Below the pieces are notes generated by a model, which saw only the letters and a program-made list of their open reading frames with translations, did not search any database and was not told the DNA's origin. A stretch of 64,000 nucleotides of DNA from positions 2,501 to 66,500 of the forward strand of contig JAPXFQ010000928.1 in the NCBI GenBank assembly GCA_028564705.1, in the 5' to 3' direction. How positions within the stretch are numbered: position 1 is the stretch's first letter; each line of letters opens with the position of its first letter. The DNA comes from Apricaphanius iberus. Taxonomy: Eukaryota > Chordata > Actinopteri > Cyprinodontiformes > Aphaniidae. The position numbers and the translations under genes were made by a program. Positions 11,776 to 24,972 of this stretch are shown piece by piece.

Positions 11776-12530
11776 TTTCTTTATTAGAATTTCTTTGATA
11801 CCGGCCTACCACAATATGGCACATACAGATGATGTCATAATGATGATGTCATCAAGCTGTGCCTACGTAGGTACGCAAGGAGGATAAATACTGTTCTCCA
11901 CTGTTCGTATTTATACTTGATATTGTACATTTAGCTTGCATTTCATAAAACATTTATTAAATGTTTTTACAAATAATTTTTGAGTTGCATGTTTTGGGGC
12001 AGGGTTTTTATTTTTTATTTTTAATGCATTTTGCACAATAATGGCTCTTTAAGTTGCATCCTATACTTTTTGAAAGTTGTTCTGCTTGTATGTCATTTTG
12101 ACATATATAAATAAAGGAAAAGAATATATCGCAATAAATGTAGTAATTCCACATGCTTCATATTATAAAAAAATATGGATTTGAGGCCATGTCGCCCTAG
12201 CGGCACACCTGAGCGCTTCCTGTGCTTAACCAGTCTGTTGGGTGGAAGTTGGTACTGCAGGCGGTAGACTCAAAATGAGGGTGACATTTTTTCAGACCGG
12301 AGCGATTAAAGTAATTTTCTTGTCCGCTTTGTCTTACGCCCTGAACCACACATATGATGTACCTCAATTTAAATGATAATGATGTGCATTTCGACTTTGT
12401 CAGGGGATTTGTAAATTTATTTGCTTGTAAAAATCCGTCACTAAAATGACGACAAATCAGAAGTCGAATATATGACGTCACGAAGCGAACATTACCTAGC
12501 ACTTGAAACATTCGCCAAGACCTTGTAGAG

Positions 12531-12613
12531 ATAGAATTCTGATAAATCGATTCTAACTCTTAAGAATCGGAATTGAACGATTCATAAAAATTTTAATCGA
12601 TACCTAGCCCTAT
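12531..12613. mobile_element. End fragment of the 58.0-kb MITE family
   Basis: AATCGATTCTAACTC through TTTTAATCGATACCTAGCCC is the reverse complement of the first 80 or so bases of the element at 58021. Only this end is present here. Confidence 0.65.
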
Positions 12614-12639
12614 TCACAACGAATCATCCAAACAGAACC

Positions 12640-14140
12640 ATATCGGTCAATCAAAAGTTTGATTTACCGGGAGTCAAAAATTGAGATTAGTGCAACTCTA
12701 ATTTATTAAAGACAGATTACACAAGTACTTTTATTCACCTATACAGCATTTTGAATCAGGCTGAGGCTTCATTTCATTGCACCACACTGCCAGCCTACAG
12801 AAGAAAAAAAAATCCCTAATAACTGTTAAAACGCTTCAAATGTGAGCTCTGTCTTCTCTGTGTCCCCTCATCTTATAAACGTCCGTTAAGGTAACCAGTC
12901 AGGTTAATAGCTGCTGACCCTCTGAGGATCCACAGCGTGACTGTAAAGAGATGAACCGGTGTAGAAACTGGGCCGGGTTATATGGTGAGGAACCCAGCCA
13001 GCCTCCATCGTCACCGCTCCACCTCGCAGAGTTCCAGCCTTTTGCTTCATTTCTCCTCGGAGGCATCATTAGATAGAGATCAATATTCAGACGAGGGAGG
13101 CTGATCTATTTTTAGACCTTTCCGTGTGACGGTGTGTGTGTGAGAGAGAGAGCCTGGTGATGCATTGGAAGGCCTGCCGTCTCCATGGCAACCACACCTT
13201 CCCCAAAGCAGATGAGTGGAGCACGCAAATCCGGCCACGCTGGCGCAATGGCTGATGGCAGGAGGGGAGCGTGAGCGCGCCCGCAACTTTACGCCGACGC
13301 TGGGGTTTCGCCCGCTGCGTGGCCACGCCGCCGACGGGACTCGGAGAGGGACAAACACGAGACGAGAAAGTTGTTAGAGGAAGGGGGGGGGGGGGGGGGT
13401 TATGAGACGGGAGAGAGAGGGAGATACGGTGCCGGCCGATTCTATGAGGTGCTGAGCGTATCTTCAGCTGAACCATCTAGGAGCAAATGGAAACACGTTC
13501 TGCTGATAAGCAGCATCTTTTCTCCTCTCAGCTGTTTAATAGACCAAAGAGAGCACAGACAACCCAACACAATCACCTGCTCGCAGTGATAAACTGCTTA
13601 CAAAGGTCTTCTTTTAAATGTAACAATTAGGAAATGAGCACCAGCTTAAACAAAAATGCCGTTTTGTTTTATTCCTGGGATGATCCAAGCTCTGCATCCA
13701 ACACGACCAGTCTGACTGCCTGTATGCTAAGCACACTCTCATCAGCCACTTTATTTGGTTCAGCTCCTCAACCGATGCTCTCCTGACACAGACGGCTGAT
13801 CGGCCAATAACGCGCCAGCAGCTCAAAGCATGCGGGCATTCAGATTTGGAGATGGATACTTGCAGACGTTCAAAACGAGGGTGGAGGAGGGGATTTAATT
13901 AACTTCAGAAATATGCCGAAGTGCTGGGAAGAGAAGACCAAAGCCGGTGTGACTTCTGTAAGCTGACCAATGAGTAACCGATAGCTTTTGTACTCTTCTC
14001 CTGACAGATACCTTTGTACGACATGATGCTTCTCATCATTTTTTAAAATATTCTTTTTGAGATGCAACTCTTTTTTTTTCTGATGTTCATGTTGTGTTAT
14101 GTTTTTTGAATTTCATTGTAATATATATATATATATATAT
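12640..14140. repeat. Intron with 17-G run and AT repeat
   Basis: No gene recognised. Holds a run of 17 G at 13383-13399 beside GA-rich sequence, and (AT)n at 14120-14140. Chance frames at 13080-13589 lack support. Confidence 0.55.
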
Positions 14141-14149
14141 TTTTTTTTT

Positions 14150-14400
14150 AAAAAGATGTCCCGATCAGCATTTTGGGCCTTCGATCACAATCCGATCTTT
14201 AAACCTCAAATCCGATCCGATTTCCACTCCCAAGCCAATATTTTGCCTTTAATATTGAAATTTATAAATCTGAAAAATAAATTTAGCTAGCTACTCAACT
14301 TTACTTTTAATAAGGCTAATTTCATTAAGCATTACTGTTATTGTTGTGAATCCCAAGAAATTTGCTATCTCGAAGCTGTCGTTATGTTACAGCTCCACTA
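14150..14400. mobile_element. Truncated copy of the 16.96-kb hAT family
   Basis: GATGTCCCGATCAGCATTTT followed by repeated AATCCGATC words matches the first 230 or so bases of the element at 16964. The right end is missing. Confidence 0.65.
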
Positions 14401-14574
14401 AAACCAAAAATTTTTTTCACGCAAAGGCATGATGCAGAAATAAAAGAAGAGTAGCGCTACAGCCTAATATTGCCCGTCGAAGGACATTGAAAACAGACAT
14501 TCATGCTTAAAATAGTTTAAATTATTTTCCAGGAAAATTCAAACGTTTCCAGGACATTTTATTTTTTTCAATTC

Positions 14575-15110
14575 AATTCAAATTCAAAAATACTTTATTG
14601 ATCCCAGAGGGAAAATTAAGTGTTGTTGTAGCTCAATGATAATTAATTTTTGAAGGAGTTGTAGACCATGATGGCTGTGGGGAGAAAGGATTTCCTGTAG
14701 CGGTCTGTGTTGCAGCGAAACTGAAGAATCCTCCGACTGAAGATACTCTGTTGCTGTAGGATAGTCTCTTGAAGGGGATGCTCAGGGTGGTCCATAATCT
14801 TGAAGAAGAATGAAGAATCCTTCTTTGCATCATTATCTCCAGTTGTTCCACAGTCGTCCCCAGAACAGAACCAGCCTTCTTCATCAGGTTGTTGAGCCGT
14901 TTTGAGCCTCTGGCCCTGATGCTGCTACCCCAACAAATGATGGACGAAGAGATGACACTCTCCACCACAGACTTGTAAAAGATTTGCAGGACATTGAAGT
15001 CTCCTGTTTGGGAACATTCAGCTTCCCGGTGAAGTATGAGAATGGGCTCCAGAGCTGTTTAAGCTGCAGCCACACGCGCCAAAAGGGAATGGTTAAATCA
15101 GAAGGGAAAC
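14575..15110 (-). mobile_element. Rex/RTE-like LINE 3' fragment
   Basis: On the minus strand this encodes a reverse transcriptase tail with SVISSSIICWGSSIRARGSK, RLNNLMKKAGSVLG and a trailing region with frameshifts. The 3' end carries TTAATTTTCCCTCTGGGATC and then GAATTGAATTG, typical of fish LINE tails. Sense relative to mettl16. Confidence 0.75.
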
Positions 15111-15744
15111 ATTGTCTTACGATCCTCCCAGGATCCGTTCCCCCTAGGCTAAATTGGTAAAATATGTTGATTTGTTGAAACGCCACGGAATGACTCGTTT
15201 ACGGGTAAAAAATTATTAAAATCTTAAATTTTATTCGATTAATTTTTGTTTTCTGAGAATATATTGTTGGAGAATTAAATGCAACTATAGTTTAATTTTA
15301 AATGCAATTCAAGCATTAACTTAACGAAAATGAACCGAACCGTGATCGGCACACCCTTATTAAATGACTTAAATAGTTGCTATATTTTTGATGGATCTAT
15401 ATTCTACGCTACAGGCATTTACTTATAAAGCTGGCTTAGGTTTCTGACAGAGACGAATGTGTGGCGGTGCGCCACAGGTTAAACTCCGACTGCCACATAT
15501 TGCGTTTTGTACTTCTTTTTTATGCTATTTCACGCACACCTTCAATAATACCCGACTGCAACTGCAACACCTTCCTCTTTCTCAGACAGCTTGTGTCTGG
15601 GTGACAGCAGGGGGATATCTCTCCAGGCGGAGAGTTTGCCCGATGTTTGGATTTAGTCCTCAGCCAAGCGCAAGCGGGGTGGGATATTAAACTGTTTTTC
15701 CGGGCTAGGAGGAGGAAAGCGGGAGAAACCATAAGACACTGCAA

Positions 15745-16630
15745 ACTTGGGCATACTTGCTAGGGGTGTGCGATTTGCCGATTTAAGACCGTGCAGCGAT
15801 CTACACGTGTGACGATCTGTCATTTTTGGGACATCGTTTTATCCCGATTCACAGTTCTGCTGCTGTATTTCTGCCTTTGTGTGTGAGGAAAAGCCTCAGT
15901 CTACCTTCATTATTTTATTTTACATTGTTATCACTCACGTTTTTATTAGGCAGCTTTATGTGTGCCTGTTTATAATATCATTCTGATAAAAACATTTGAA
16001 CCAGTTAAAGCTGCATTTACCCCGTTGTATGAGGATTGTTAATTGGCGTATTATAGATTGCAGAATACATCTTGCACATATTTGCAGTAGCATTTTAGTC
16101 TTATTTTAAAAGATTCGATTTTATTCTATTTTCTGAATATCCTATTTTTAAACTAAAGTAAGTTCATGATTGATTTCTGTCTTAGTAGACAAGTCAAGAT
16201 TAAAATTTTATATAATACATTTAAATACGTTTAGGATTTAATGTATTTTTCGTTGAGGTAATTTGAAAAATGAAATATATATATATACATACAGTGTGTG
16301 TATAGTTTCATTCAGAACTTTCTGTGCATTTCTATGATCTTTGGTGTGGGAAAGACATATCAGTATTTTATCCCTGTGTTGGTTAGCCCTCATTTGAATG
16401 AATTTTTATGTATTTAATGTTTCTCTTCTTTAATGTGTAATATAAGATTTTTTGATGATCATTAAAAAAAAAATCGTGATACATTATTGTTGTGGAATGT
16501 TATTTTGTTAAATAAATACATACTGTTAAATTCTAGTAAAATTAAAGTATTTAATATTTCTTTTTTAAACTCCCCGCTCTGTTTGAATGTCTCCCTAATT
16601 CTGAGGTCTCAAGGTTGGCAAGTATGCTTT
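15745..16630. mobile_element. Degraded nested DNA elements
   Basis: The right edge GAGGTCTCAAGGTTGGCAAG (then TATGC) is a terminal sequence I recognise from common fish DNA elements; GCATACTTGC precedes the left side. Just inside the left edge, TAGGGGTGTGCGATTTGCC looks like the left end of a second, hAT-like element with no matching right end. Boundaries are approximate. Confidence 0.45.
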
Positions 16631-17204
16631 TAAACACACAATCACAGATTGAAAAGTGCTATAAAACATTTTATTCTGAAGACAACAGCTTCATAGTGTT
16701 GATGTTACTGTAGGTCCCGACCCTTGGCAAACAAGCGAATGCGCAATCTTTAGAAAGTTAACTATAGTCACAAGCGTGCCGTAACACCACCACCCCACAT
16801 TGCTTTCAAATCTGTGGGAAACACTGTTCAGGTTAATCAGATTCACCATCATAAGTGCAAAATTAAGCTGCTGAATTCAATAAAGTCATTTCAAATCACA
16901 ATGACATAATAAAATGAAATGTAAAACATATACAGATTTTTACCTCAACCATAAACAAATTAGTAGGGATGTCCCAATGTGGATGTTGGGCCTCCGATCC
17001 AAATTCGATCTTTTATCCTCAAATCCGATCCGATTTCAGGTCCCGATCTGATATTTTGCCTCAAGTATTGAAATTTATAAAACTGAAATATATTTTAGCA
17101 ACTGCAGTTTTTATAAAGCTAATTTTAATGAATGAAGATTATCATTATTGTTGCAAATTCCATGGAATCAAAATACATAAAATTAAAAGTCAGTTTCGGT
17201 TTAA

Positions 17205-17456
17205 CCCCTTAACGTTCCAACGGCCCACCCGCGGGCCCATACGCCATTTTTACTTTTTATTCCATGATATTCCGATTTATAATTTGAATTATTTTTCATA
17301 TTGTTTTATATCATTGTAAAGTTAATAGTATTGTTTTTTTAACCGTGTATGCCAATAAAGGACACAGTCCCCCTCAATTCCCTCCTGGAAGAAGAATTAT
17401 GCACAACCCACATTTTGCATTTTCCAACTTGAATAGTGTTTTTACATCCACAAGGG
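17205..17456. mobile_element. Possible piggyBac-type MITE
   Basis: TTAA at 17201-17204 and 17457-17460 flank a 252-bp segment beginning CCCCTTAACG and ending CACAAGGG. The inverted repeat match is short (CCCTT). The class is suggested by the TTAA target only. Confidence 0.4.
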
Positions 17457-18430
17457 TTAATCTGATGCCCTCCAATAACATTGTTGCCCCATAATAAGTC
17501 CTACATCCACAGTCCGGCATAATCTGCTCTGAAAATTCAACAAATTTCCCTCCCCAGGAGTACGTTTCTCAATGTTTTTTAATCACAGATTCTTATATCA
17601 TGTGGATTTCCTGCTACAAATCACATTGCACATGCCTGAAGGGCTTAGCTTATGACTCATAACTTACTTGATCCAATAGCTGACAGGTTACCCCGGGATT
17701 CTGTGACCAAATTGTCAGCAATTGGCTGATAGCTCAAAAGTACCATCCCTATTCTCTCGTACGTGTTTCAAACCGGTCATATATCCAATGTAATGCTGAA
17801 AACGGCAATATGTCACTCAAGGGGTTGGACTTCATCTTTGCTTAGGAAACGGCCCGCGTAAAAAAGCTTATCCAAACAAAGAAAGGAAAGGATTACGCAC
17901 CGTTACGCACAGTAAGTAACCCTTTGAGTGCTAGGTCAAAACATACTTTATTGTTATTATACAACATTGTGGAAGCCGTGGAGTTTTGTTTGAGACAAGA
18001 GGATGGTGATTCAGTGAGTTTTTTTTAATTAGAAGTAAATAGCAGATTTGGCACAGACTGACCCTTTTTTGGGCACATTTGACCTTTAGTTTATGGTATT
18101 TATTTATATATGTTGTAAAATGTTCATTTTTTGGTTTATTCCTGTCATTTGTTTTGTGGATAAAGGCAATAAATCAGACTTTAGGCAATAAATCTGCCGA
18201 CATTTCTGACCACCGTTTGTTGCTTTCCGTGAAAATTTGAATCCAATATTCCCTACAGAGTAGAACGCGGTCTTGTTCTTCATGTTTGCAGACGTTTGTC
18301 TGCATTATAAGCTGCATGCACACTTGGTGCATTCTAGAAATGTGTTCTGTATTGTTTTTGAAAATCATTGCTAAATAAATCTTATTTACATCATTTGGAA
18401 TCCAGCGAGTTACCGAGACTGTTATTTGCT

Positions 18431-18720
18431 GTGTAGAATAGAACAATCCTTTATTGTCCCACAAGGAGAAATTTAGATGTAACAGCAGAAAAAGCAAGAA
18501 GAGAACACAATTTAAGAGTCCAGAAAAAAAAATACATTATGGACAAAAACAGAGAACTGTGCCGTTATTAAGAGAAAAAATACAGATAAAGCGACATAAC
18601 CAGATTGTAATGTGCAACATAGCAGGATACTTAAAGATGTTTAAATAATTAAAAATATGTACAGAATGTGCAGAATAGACCAGGGAGAAATATGTGAGCA
18701 TCAAAATGGGCAGAGAAGGC
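18431..18720 (-). mobile_element. LINE 3' tail fragment
   Basis: GGGACAATAAAGGATTGTTC TATTC on the minus strand and the purine-rich sequence before it match the copy at 45.33-45.56 kb. It lies inside the hAT at 16964. Confidence 0.55.
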
Positions 18721-18896
18721 AGGATTTAAGCTTTTTTTTGTTGACTGGAATAAAACGGCCATTATATTGGCTATCGGCCTTTGCTACTGTTTCATAACGA
18801 TATCGGACCCCAAAAATCCATATCGGTCGGGCCCTAATGAAAAAAAAAAAAATTGACCTGATTCGATCTCGATATCAGGACATCCCTACAAATTAT

Positions 18897-19946
18897 GATG
18901 CTTCTTTGTCAAGTGCTGTATAACACACAAATAAAAGCAGCTTACATTTATTATTTTAAATCACTGAAAAAAAATTTTTTTTTTTAAAAGCTCTCTTATC
19001 TAGATATTCTCAGATCTGACCCAGCGTCTGCACTAAAGCTATGATTAGGTATTTGCAAATGCAGGAAATCCTATAAATAGCTGTGATATAATAAATGAAC
19101 AAGTGCCACTTCAAATGTGGGTGGGGGAGATTTCAGGTGATGAACAAAGAGCAGCAGATCCCTCCAGAACGCTCTCTGTACACTTTATTGTCACATAATA
19201 ATAAAAAAACACCCACTATACCACACATTACTGGCTCACTGCCTAATAAGTTTAAAGGTGTTTTTTCTTCTTCTGGAAAATTGAAAGAAATTAATGACAA
19301 ACAGTGAATTCAAATGTTTTAATATAAAGCTTTCACAGGCACAAAAGATTTTAAAAAATTAGACTCTGGCATCCTTAAAGTGGATTTAAACAAATAAGTA
19401 AAATTAAAACACCTGATGAGTTTTCCCATTTAAAAACCTGCAGCTCAGCTGTGAATCACTGCAGGATGATACTGATCAATTTAAACCAATCAGGGCTACT
19501 AATTATATCTTCATTTTCTCTTCTAGGAACCAGATTATTAATACATCTCTGAATCGACATAGAGTTAAAAGTTAAACATTTTATTAAGTGTCAACCAGGC
19601 TAATACATCTTTAATAACCACTCCTTCCTAATCTTACTCCTTCTGTCCGCCTCATTCGAGACTCTGAAACACTGAAGAGGATGATTTTGGTGTTGAAAGG
19701 AAGATTATTTTCCTAACTTCCAGTGATATAAAATTCAAGCAAATTTCTGCTGCTGGCTCCGGTCTGAGCTGCTATCAGTCTCCTCCACCCGCAGCCCCTA
19801 AATGAGGGGAGACGCATCTCCTCTGAGGATGGAGCAAGTGTCTCCCTGAGATTACTCTCATCTCCCAATTTATTCCTTACATAAAAACTCAGTGGATGAG
19901 TTAGCTGGAAGATACAAAAGCCACATTTCTACAGACTGCTAACCAG
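18897..19946. other. Intronic DNA, no feature recognised
   Basis: Part of mettl16 intron 1. The short open frame at 19095-19307 has no family resemblance. A possible hAT left end (TAGGACTGGGCGAC) begins at 19947. Confidence 0.45.
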
Positions 19947-20130
19947 TAGGACTGGGCGACAGGGCTTAAAAAGCTAATCCCCGACTTTTTTCATACCAAA
20001 TCCAATTTTAATCACTTTTTTCCCAACCTATGTCTTCTTAAAAAAAAGAAACTGCCAAGTGACACAAAATATTTTCAAAAACGTGCTTTTATTTCGATCA
20101 CTCCATCTCAGAGCTGAGTTGAATTCAAAC

Positions 20131-21306
20131 AAGGGCTGCCACAAACGATTATTTTGATAGTCAACTAATTACCAATTATTTTGCTGATTAATCGACTAAT
20201 CGAATCACGTGTAACTGTTATTACAGGAGCTGGTCTAATATAACAGTATTACCTCTAAGTGTTACGTAGTAGCTAAAATCCTGACTATTAACGCTTATCA
20301 ACTAAATATAAAATAAAACGGTTACGGCAGAAACGAAGCATTCTAAGGGTAATTAAATAACCACGATTACTGTTAATGCAAAGCTACCAATACAACAGCA
20401 TCTTTAGTCAGAAGCTTCATCAAAACCACTGTAATACAGAATAATCATTCCAGAAAGATCCGTTCTGCCCACAGCCATTTAAAACCTAAAGTCAGTCTAA
20501 AAAATTACATTCTGACAAAATAAGCATTTAAGGTTTAATGTAATAAAATAAGATGTTTTTTTTCTTGCAGCAGTTGCGCTCTGTTCCGTCTATGAACGGA
20601 TCAGAACCAGCTCCTAGGCAGCAGCTCGGGCCATGAAGGACGTCACATGAAAGAATCCGGACATTCTCATCAATCTATGAATACGAATGCTCTGGAAAGA
20701 CGGTAAAAAGTCGACACGTCGGGGATAAAAGAGGACATCTCTCTGTTTTTTGGTGTTAATGTTAGCAGCTAATGGGCTAATTAGCTTATAGAGGCGACTG
20801 TTCCTCTTCGTTGTCAGTCACAACGAGCTTTCTTTTAAGATGCTCAAGCACGATAGGAAAAAAAAAGACTGCTCTTGAAACAAGTAAAAAATAATTTATA
20901 AAAAGTATTTTTTGCTTATAATAAACTTTAAAAAAAATCTACCAATGGGACAAGTGAAGATTTTCCTGAAAAGATGTCTTGAAGTACGATGTATTTTTAA
21001 AAATAAGAAAAAATGTCCAACAATTGATTTTTCCTTTCTTGTAAATTATAATTTGCTGTGCAACAGCGTTGTACTGCCATGGAAAACTCTCCTGAAGTTT
21101 AGAGCTACACCGTCCACTCGCCATTCTGCCGTTTGGGCTTTTCAGGTTAACTTATTCTGATTGCCACTACTGTGTATGTGTCAGGCGTAGAAAGGCAAAA
21201 GCTACTGAAATAGTTTTAAGAGTTAAAACAAACCTTTAAAAAAGCGCTAATGTTAAATACTACATTTGACGCCGTTGTGACGAATCAACTAATTGTGGCA
21301 GTCCTC
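20131..21306 (+). mobile_element. hAT-like element, copy 1 of an inverted pair
   Basis: Begins AAGGGCTGCCACAAACGATT and ends AATTGTGGCAGTCCTC. The flanks ATTCAAAC (20123-20130) and GTTCAAAG (21307-21314) match at 6 of 8. AATCGACTAATCG words fill the ends. The interior shares CTGCCCACAGCCATTTA and ATTACATTCTGACAAAATAA with copy 2 in reverse. Confidence 0.75.
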
Positions 21307-21345
21307 GTTCAAAGTCCCTTTAAAAACAAGCTGTAGAGTATCCTT

Positions 21346-22168
21346 TAGGGCTGCCACGATTTGTCGCAACTACGTCTATGAGCAAAATTGCCGATAACAT
21401 TTTTTTCTAATTGACGTTATAGTTTATTTTTAAAAAGTTTTGTTTCGCTCTTAAAACGCACATGCACAGTTGTGGCAATCAGGGTTAGCTGCAGCTTAGA
21501 AACACTTTAACAGCAGCGAGCCGACAAAGTAGCACTAAAGTTCAGGAGAGTTTTATTAAATAAAAAGAGAAGCAGGTGTAAATCAAAATTCACAAAGTAG
21601 AAGCTGCTTTCCACGCCAGTATAACACTGTTGTTTGAACTTCTTAAAGGGAAGCCCGCTGTGGCTGACGACAAAGACGGACAGTAGCCTCTGTTAGCTAG
21701 TTAGCTGCTAACATTAGCATCAACAGTAAAAAAAAAATTCTCTTTTCTACCCAACATGTCAGCTTTTTAACTTCTCTCCTAGGTATGTAGGGGTATTCAT
21801 AGATTTTTATAATTGCATTAAAATACTTATTTTGTCAGAATGTAATGTTTACTCTGACTTTAATTGCTAAATGGCTGTGGGCAGGAAGGATCTTTCTGTA
21901 GTTTTGATGAAGCTCCTGACTGAAGAGGCTGTTGTATTACTTGATAGCTGCAACATTAACAGTGCTGATTGTAATTTAATTATCCTTAGCATAAGTCACA
22001 TGTCTGCACTTAAATAGTTCATAACTATTTAAGTGCATAACACTTCGACGTAATGCACAAATATTAGAGCAGCTCCTTTCTCCTGCAATAACATAAATTT
22101 TACACTTGATCCGATTAGTCGACTAATCGGCAAAATAATTAGTGATTAGTCGATTTGTGGCAGCCCTA
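21346..22168 (-). mobile_element. hAT-like element, copy 2, exact 8-bp duplication
   Basis: Begins TAGGGCTGCCACGATTTG and ends TTTGTGGCAGCCCTA. GTATCCTT is duplicated exactly at 21338-21345 and 22169-22176. Its right end is the reverse complement of the left end of copy 1, so the two lie in opposite orientation 39 bp apart. No transposase frame. Confidence 0.88.
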
Positions 22169-23064
22169 GTATCCTTGTAAAACAAGATGGGGGGTCCTGG
22201 ATGCGATGGCTTCACTCTGAGCTATGCGAGTCCAAGTAGTGCACTGGTAAAGAAAAAATAAATAAAAACCTTGATTTTCCAAAAGATACATCTTCATTAA
22301 CATAAGTCAGAACACAGTTGTTGCTTGAATCCGGACATCTAAAAAAGCTCCGGGCTATTGTTCCCTTTACAGTTGAGAGATTTTTCTGATAAAAAAAAAG
22401 AGGAAGAAAATGCTGCCAAACACAAACCATCTCAAAAACTGCAGGATTTAATCCGTCTATCACAAGTGAAGCAGCTCAGGACTAATCCTTGGTGCCACTA
22501 CTCTTAAAGCTCTCACTTAAATTGAAAGCAAGTTCTTTAACTGTCTAAATGTAGTTTCCCTACACGACGGACAAAGCCTGGCTGCCTTTATTTTTTTTTT
22601 CCCCATCTTCAGTCTGTGTGTGAAACGCAGACACACGCAACGCAGACTCCACATGCTAATTAGCACCCATCAGAACAGCACAGGGTGGCGATGCTTTACA
22701 GCGTGCCCACACAAGCACTGGCTCGGTCATGGTCCCAGACACACCTAGAGGTTTGTGAAAACGGATGCGTCCACAACACGTTCATCTGCAGAACCTCCAG
22801 GGCTTCAAGAAGTCATTACTGTAAACAAACTCAAGTAATTTGTTGGAAGTACAACCATGACTTCTGAACAAAAACACTGACCTCCCTGTCAGTAGGAGTG
22901 CTGACCCGCTTACAGATTTAACAGGAATAGTGGTACTTCCCCCCCAAAGAGACCCAAATGCTGAGGTCCCGTGAAAAGGACAGGTCCGTGGGAAAGATTT
23001 AGCCGAACGTAACCAAGGTGAGAAAAACGGGCCACCAGAATTCTGGGTAGTGGAGACTGGTAAG

Positions 23065-24256
23065 TAGGGCTGGGACGACGTGTCGACGTAATCGATTACG
23101 TCGACAAGTAAAATACGTGGACGCAAAAAATGCGCGGCCATGCGTCATCACTTTCAAAACAAACACGGCGGGAGCCAGTAGTGTCAGCATGAGTGAGTCA
23201 GTTGACCTAAATACCTCCATCCGAACTCGCAGTTCAAAGCTATGGAACTATTTTAAAATAAAAGGGAGCGATTTTGTCGTATGCCGGGTTTGCAAAATGG
23301 AAATGTCATATTAAAGGACGACAGCATCCAGGAGCAGTTCCAGCAAATGATTAAACACTTTAAGTTTTCAACTTCTTTACTAACTATGTATTTTACCCTA
23401 TAAATCATCCAATCACCCCCACATAGAGGGCATGTACTCATACACAGCTGCTTCTGCTGTATGTTACTGCTATCTGTTATGTTGCTTTTTATTTGTGACC
23501 CGTGTTAGCAGAGTGAGTCTGAATGCGCACAGTCTGATTATGAGCAAAAGCCCAAAATGTGAGAGAGTAAACATGTTTATTAACAAAGGTAATGCACTAC
23601 CTACCCGCTAAACGTAGCCGTCGTGGACATTAATACAACATTGTTTAAGTGCTTGCAAAAGCAAACCGACAAAGAACTCTTGATTGTCCTGTTTGAATAC
23701 TATTTTTTACTTGATGCTCCTCCAGTTTGTTGGATTCAAAGTTGCCATCTAATAACTAGAAAAATGTGCAGCATTTTATTGTAATGAACAGCGCCTCTCT
23801 CCCTGTTTATCTCTTTTTTTCTGTGCAAATCTTATGTCAGAGACAAGAGAAAATGTAGCAAAGTAAATGTTTTTTTTCTGAACGAAGAGCATTTTTTTAC
23901 ATTAAGTGAATGTAACATTTTGTTTTCATATTTTTTGGTATTTTCTTTTGTTTATTCATATGATTTGGTTGCACAACTTTTAACTTCTTGTTAAATGTAA
24001 CCTCTAACAGGAAAGTGTACTAATACTAAAACTTTATTTGGGATTTTATTTTACAATTAAAATGTGTTCAAACGAAGAAATGTGTTTATTTCATTGAAAT
24101 ACATAAATTAATAAATGTCAAATTTCTATACAGATTAAATAATGGGTAAATAATAGATAATAGAGTTGAAAAATTAATCATTAGATTAATCGATGCATCG
24201 AAAAAAATAATCGCTAGATTAGTCAATTACAAAAATAATCGTTTTGCCCAGCCCTA
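23065..24256 (+). mobile_element. hAT element with BED zinc-finger remnant
   Basis: Ends TAGGGCTGGGACGACG and TTTTGCCCAGCCCTA, with exact duplication CTGGTAAG at 23057-23064 and 24257-24264. At about 23186-23311 the plus strand encodes SKLWNYFKIKGSDFVVCRVC then KMEMSY and a stop, the first half of a BED zinc finger like those of ZBED/hAT transposases (CxxC present). The histidine pair and catalytic region are missing: a 1.19 kb deletion derivative. Confidence 0.88.
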
Positions 24257-24972
24257 CTGGTAAGCTAGTAGTTCCCATTCCCTTACATTGGTTTATGCTA
24301 ACCTAACGCAAAACAGAGATGCGCGGGAGAAAACTGTGTGATCAGATTTTATGATATTCAATTCAACAGTTATGAATCTGGCAAAATCTTTGACCTGCAA
24401 AAAGTTAAAGTGCAACTCATTCCAAAACTCACTTTTTTTTTTTTTGCTGATACCTCTAAAAATTTGTGTCTAATAGTGCTGTGTACATATCAGGTAATTC
24501 TTTTTGGTATTTTAGTACATTTTAGTAAAAATTTCTTTTTTTGATCAAAAACCATTAGTGGAGTTCCCTCTTCTGGTTAAAGCTTTAAACTGCACTTGAA
24601 TTTGAATCAGGGTTTCCTACCGGCTCAGCCTGGATTTTTCACAATAGCGTCCTGTCGCTGTAAAGTATAAAACAAGCGCAGTCTGGGCCACACCACCGTA
24701 GCGATTTAGCAATTCATGACGAATAAGCTCAAAACGATACGGTTCAGGGCTGCTCGCTGCTTCAACAGAACCTTCCTCAATTTAGTCTGTTTCCTTTGAA
24801 GGAGGTGGGGAGAAATACTCAAGCTAATAACTACCCGTCTCTGAGGCAATGCAGCTCGCGTCGCTATTGCTTTGCATCTTTATGTGTGTCCAGGCATTCA
24901 TAACGGTTCACGGCACACCCTCTTCCGTGTTCTGCAAGGCAATGCCTCATTTTGAGGCATTTTTAAAACTGA

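Larger units (their letters stand above)
16964..18888. mobile_element. hAT element (1.9 kb) with insertions
   Basis: The ends TAGGGATGTCCCAATG and TATCAGGACATCCCTA are flanked by CAAATTAG (16956-16963) and CAAATTAT (18889-18896), 7 of 8 identical. A TTAA-flanked MITE (17205-17456) and a LINE tail (18431-18720) lie inside. No transposase frame was seen. Confidence 0.8.

Noticed and set aside
21850..21930. LINE fragment (ATGGCTGTGGGCAGGAAGG) as an independent insertion
   Set aside because: The same segment occurs in inverse in the sister hAT at 20131, so it is part of that hAT family, perhaps captured long ago.
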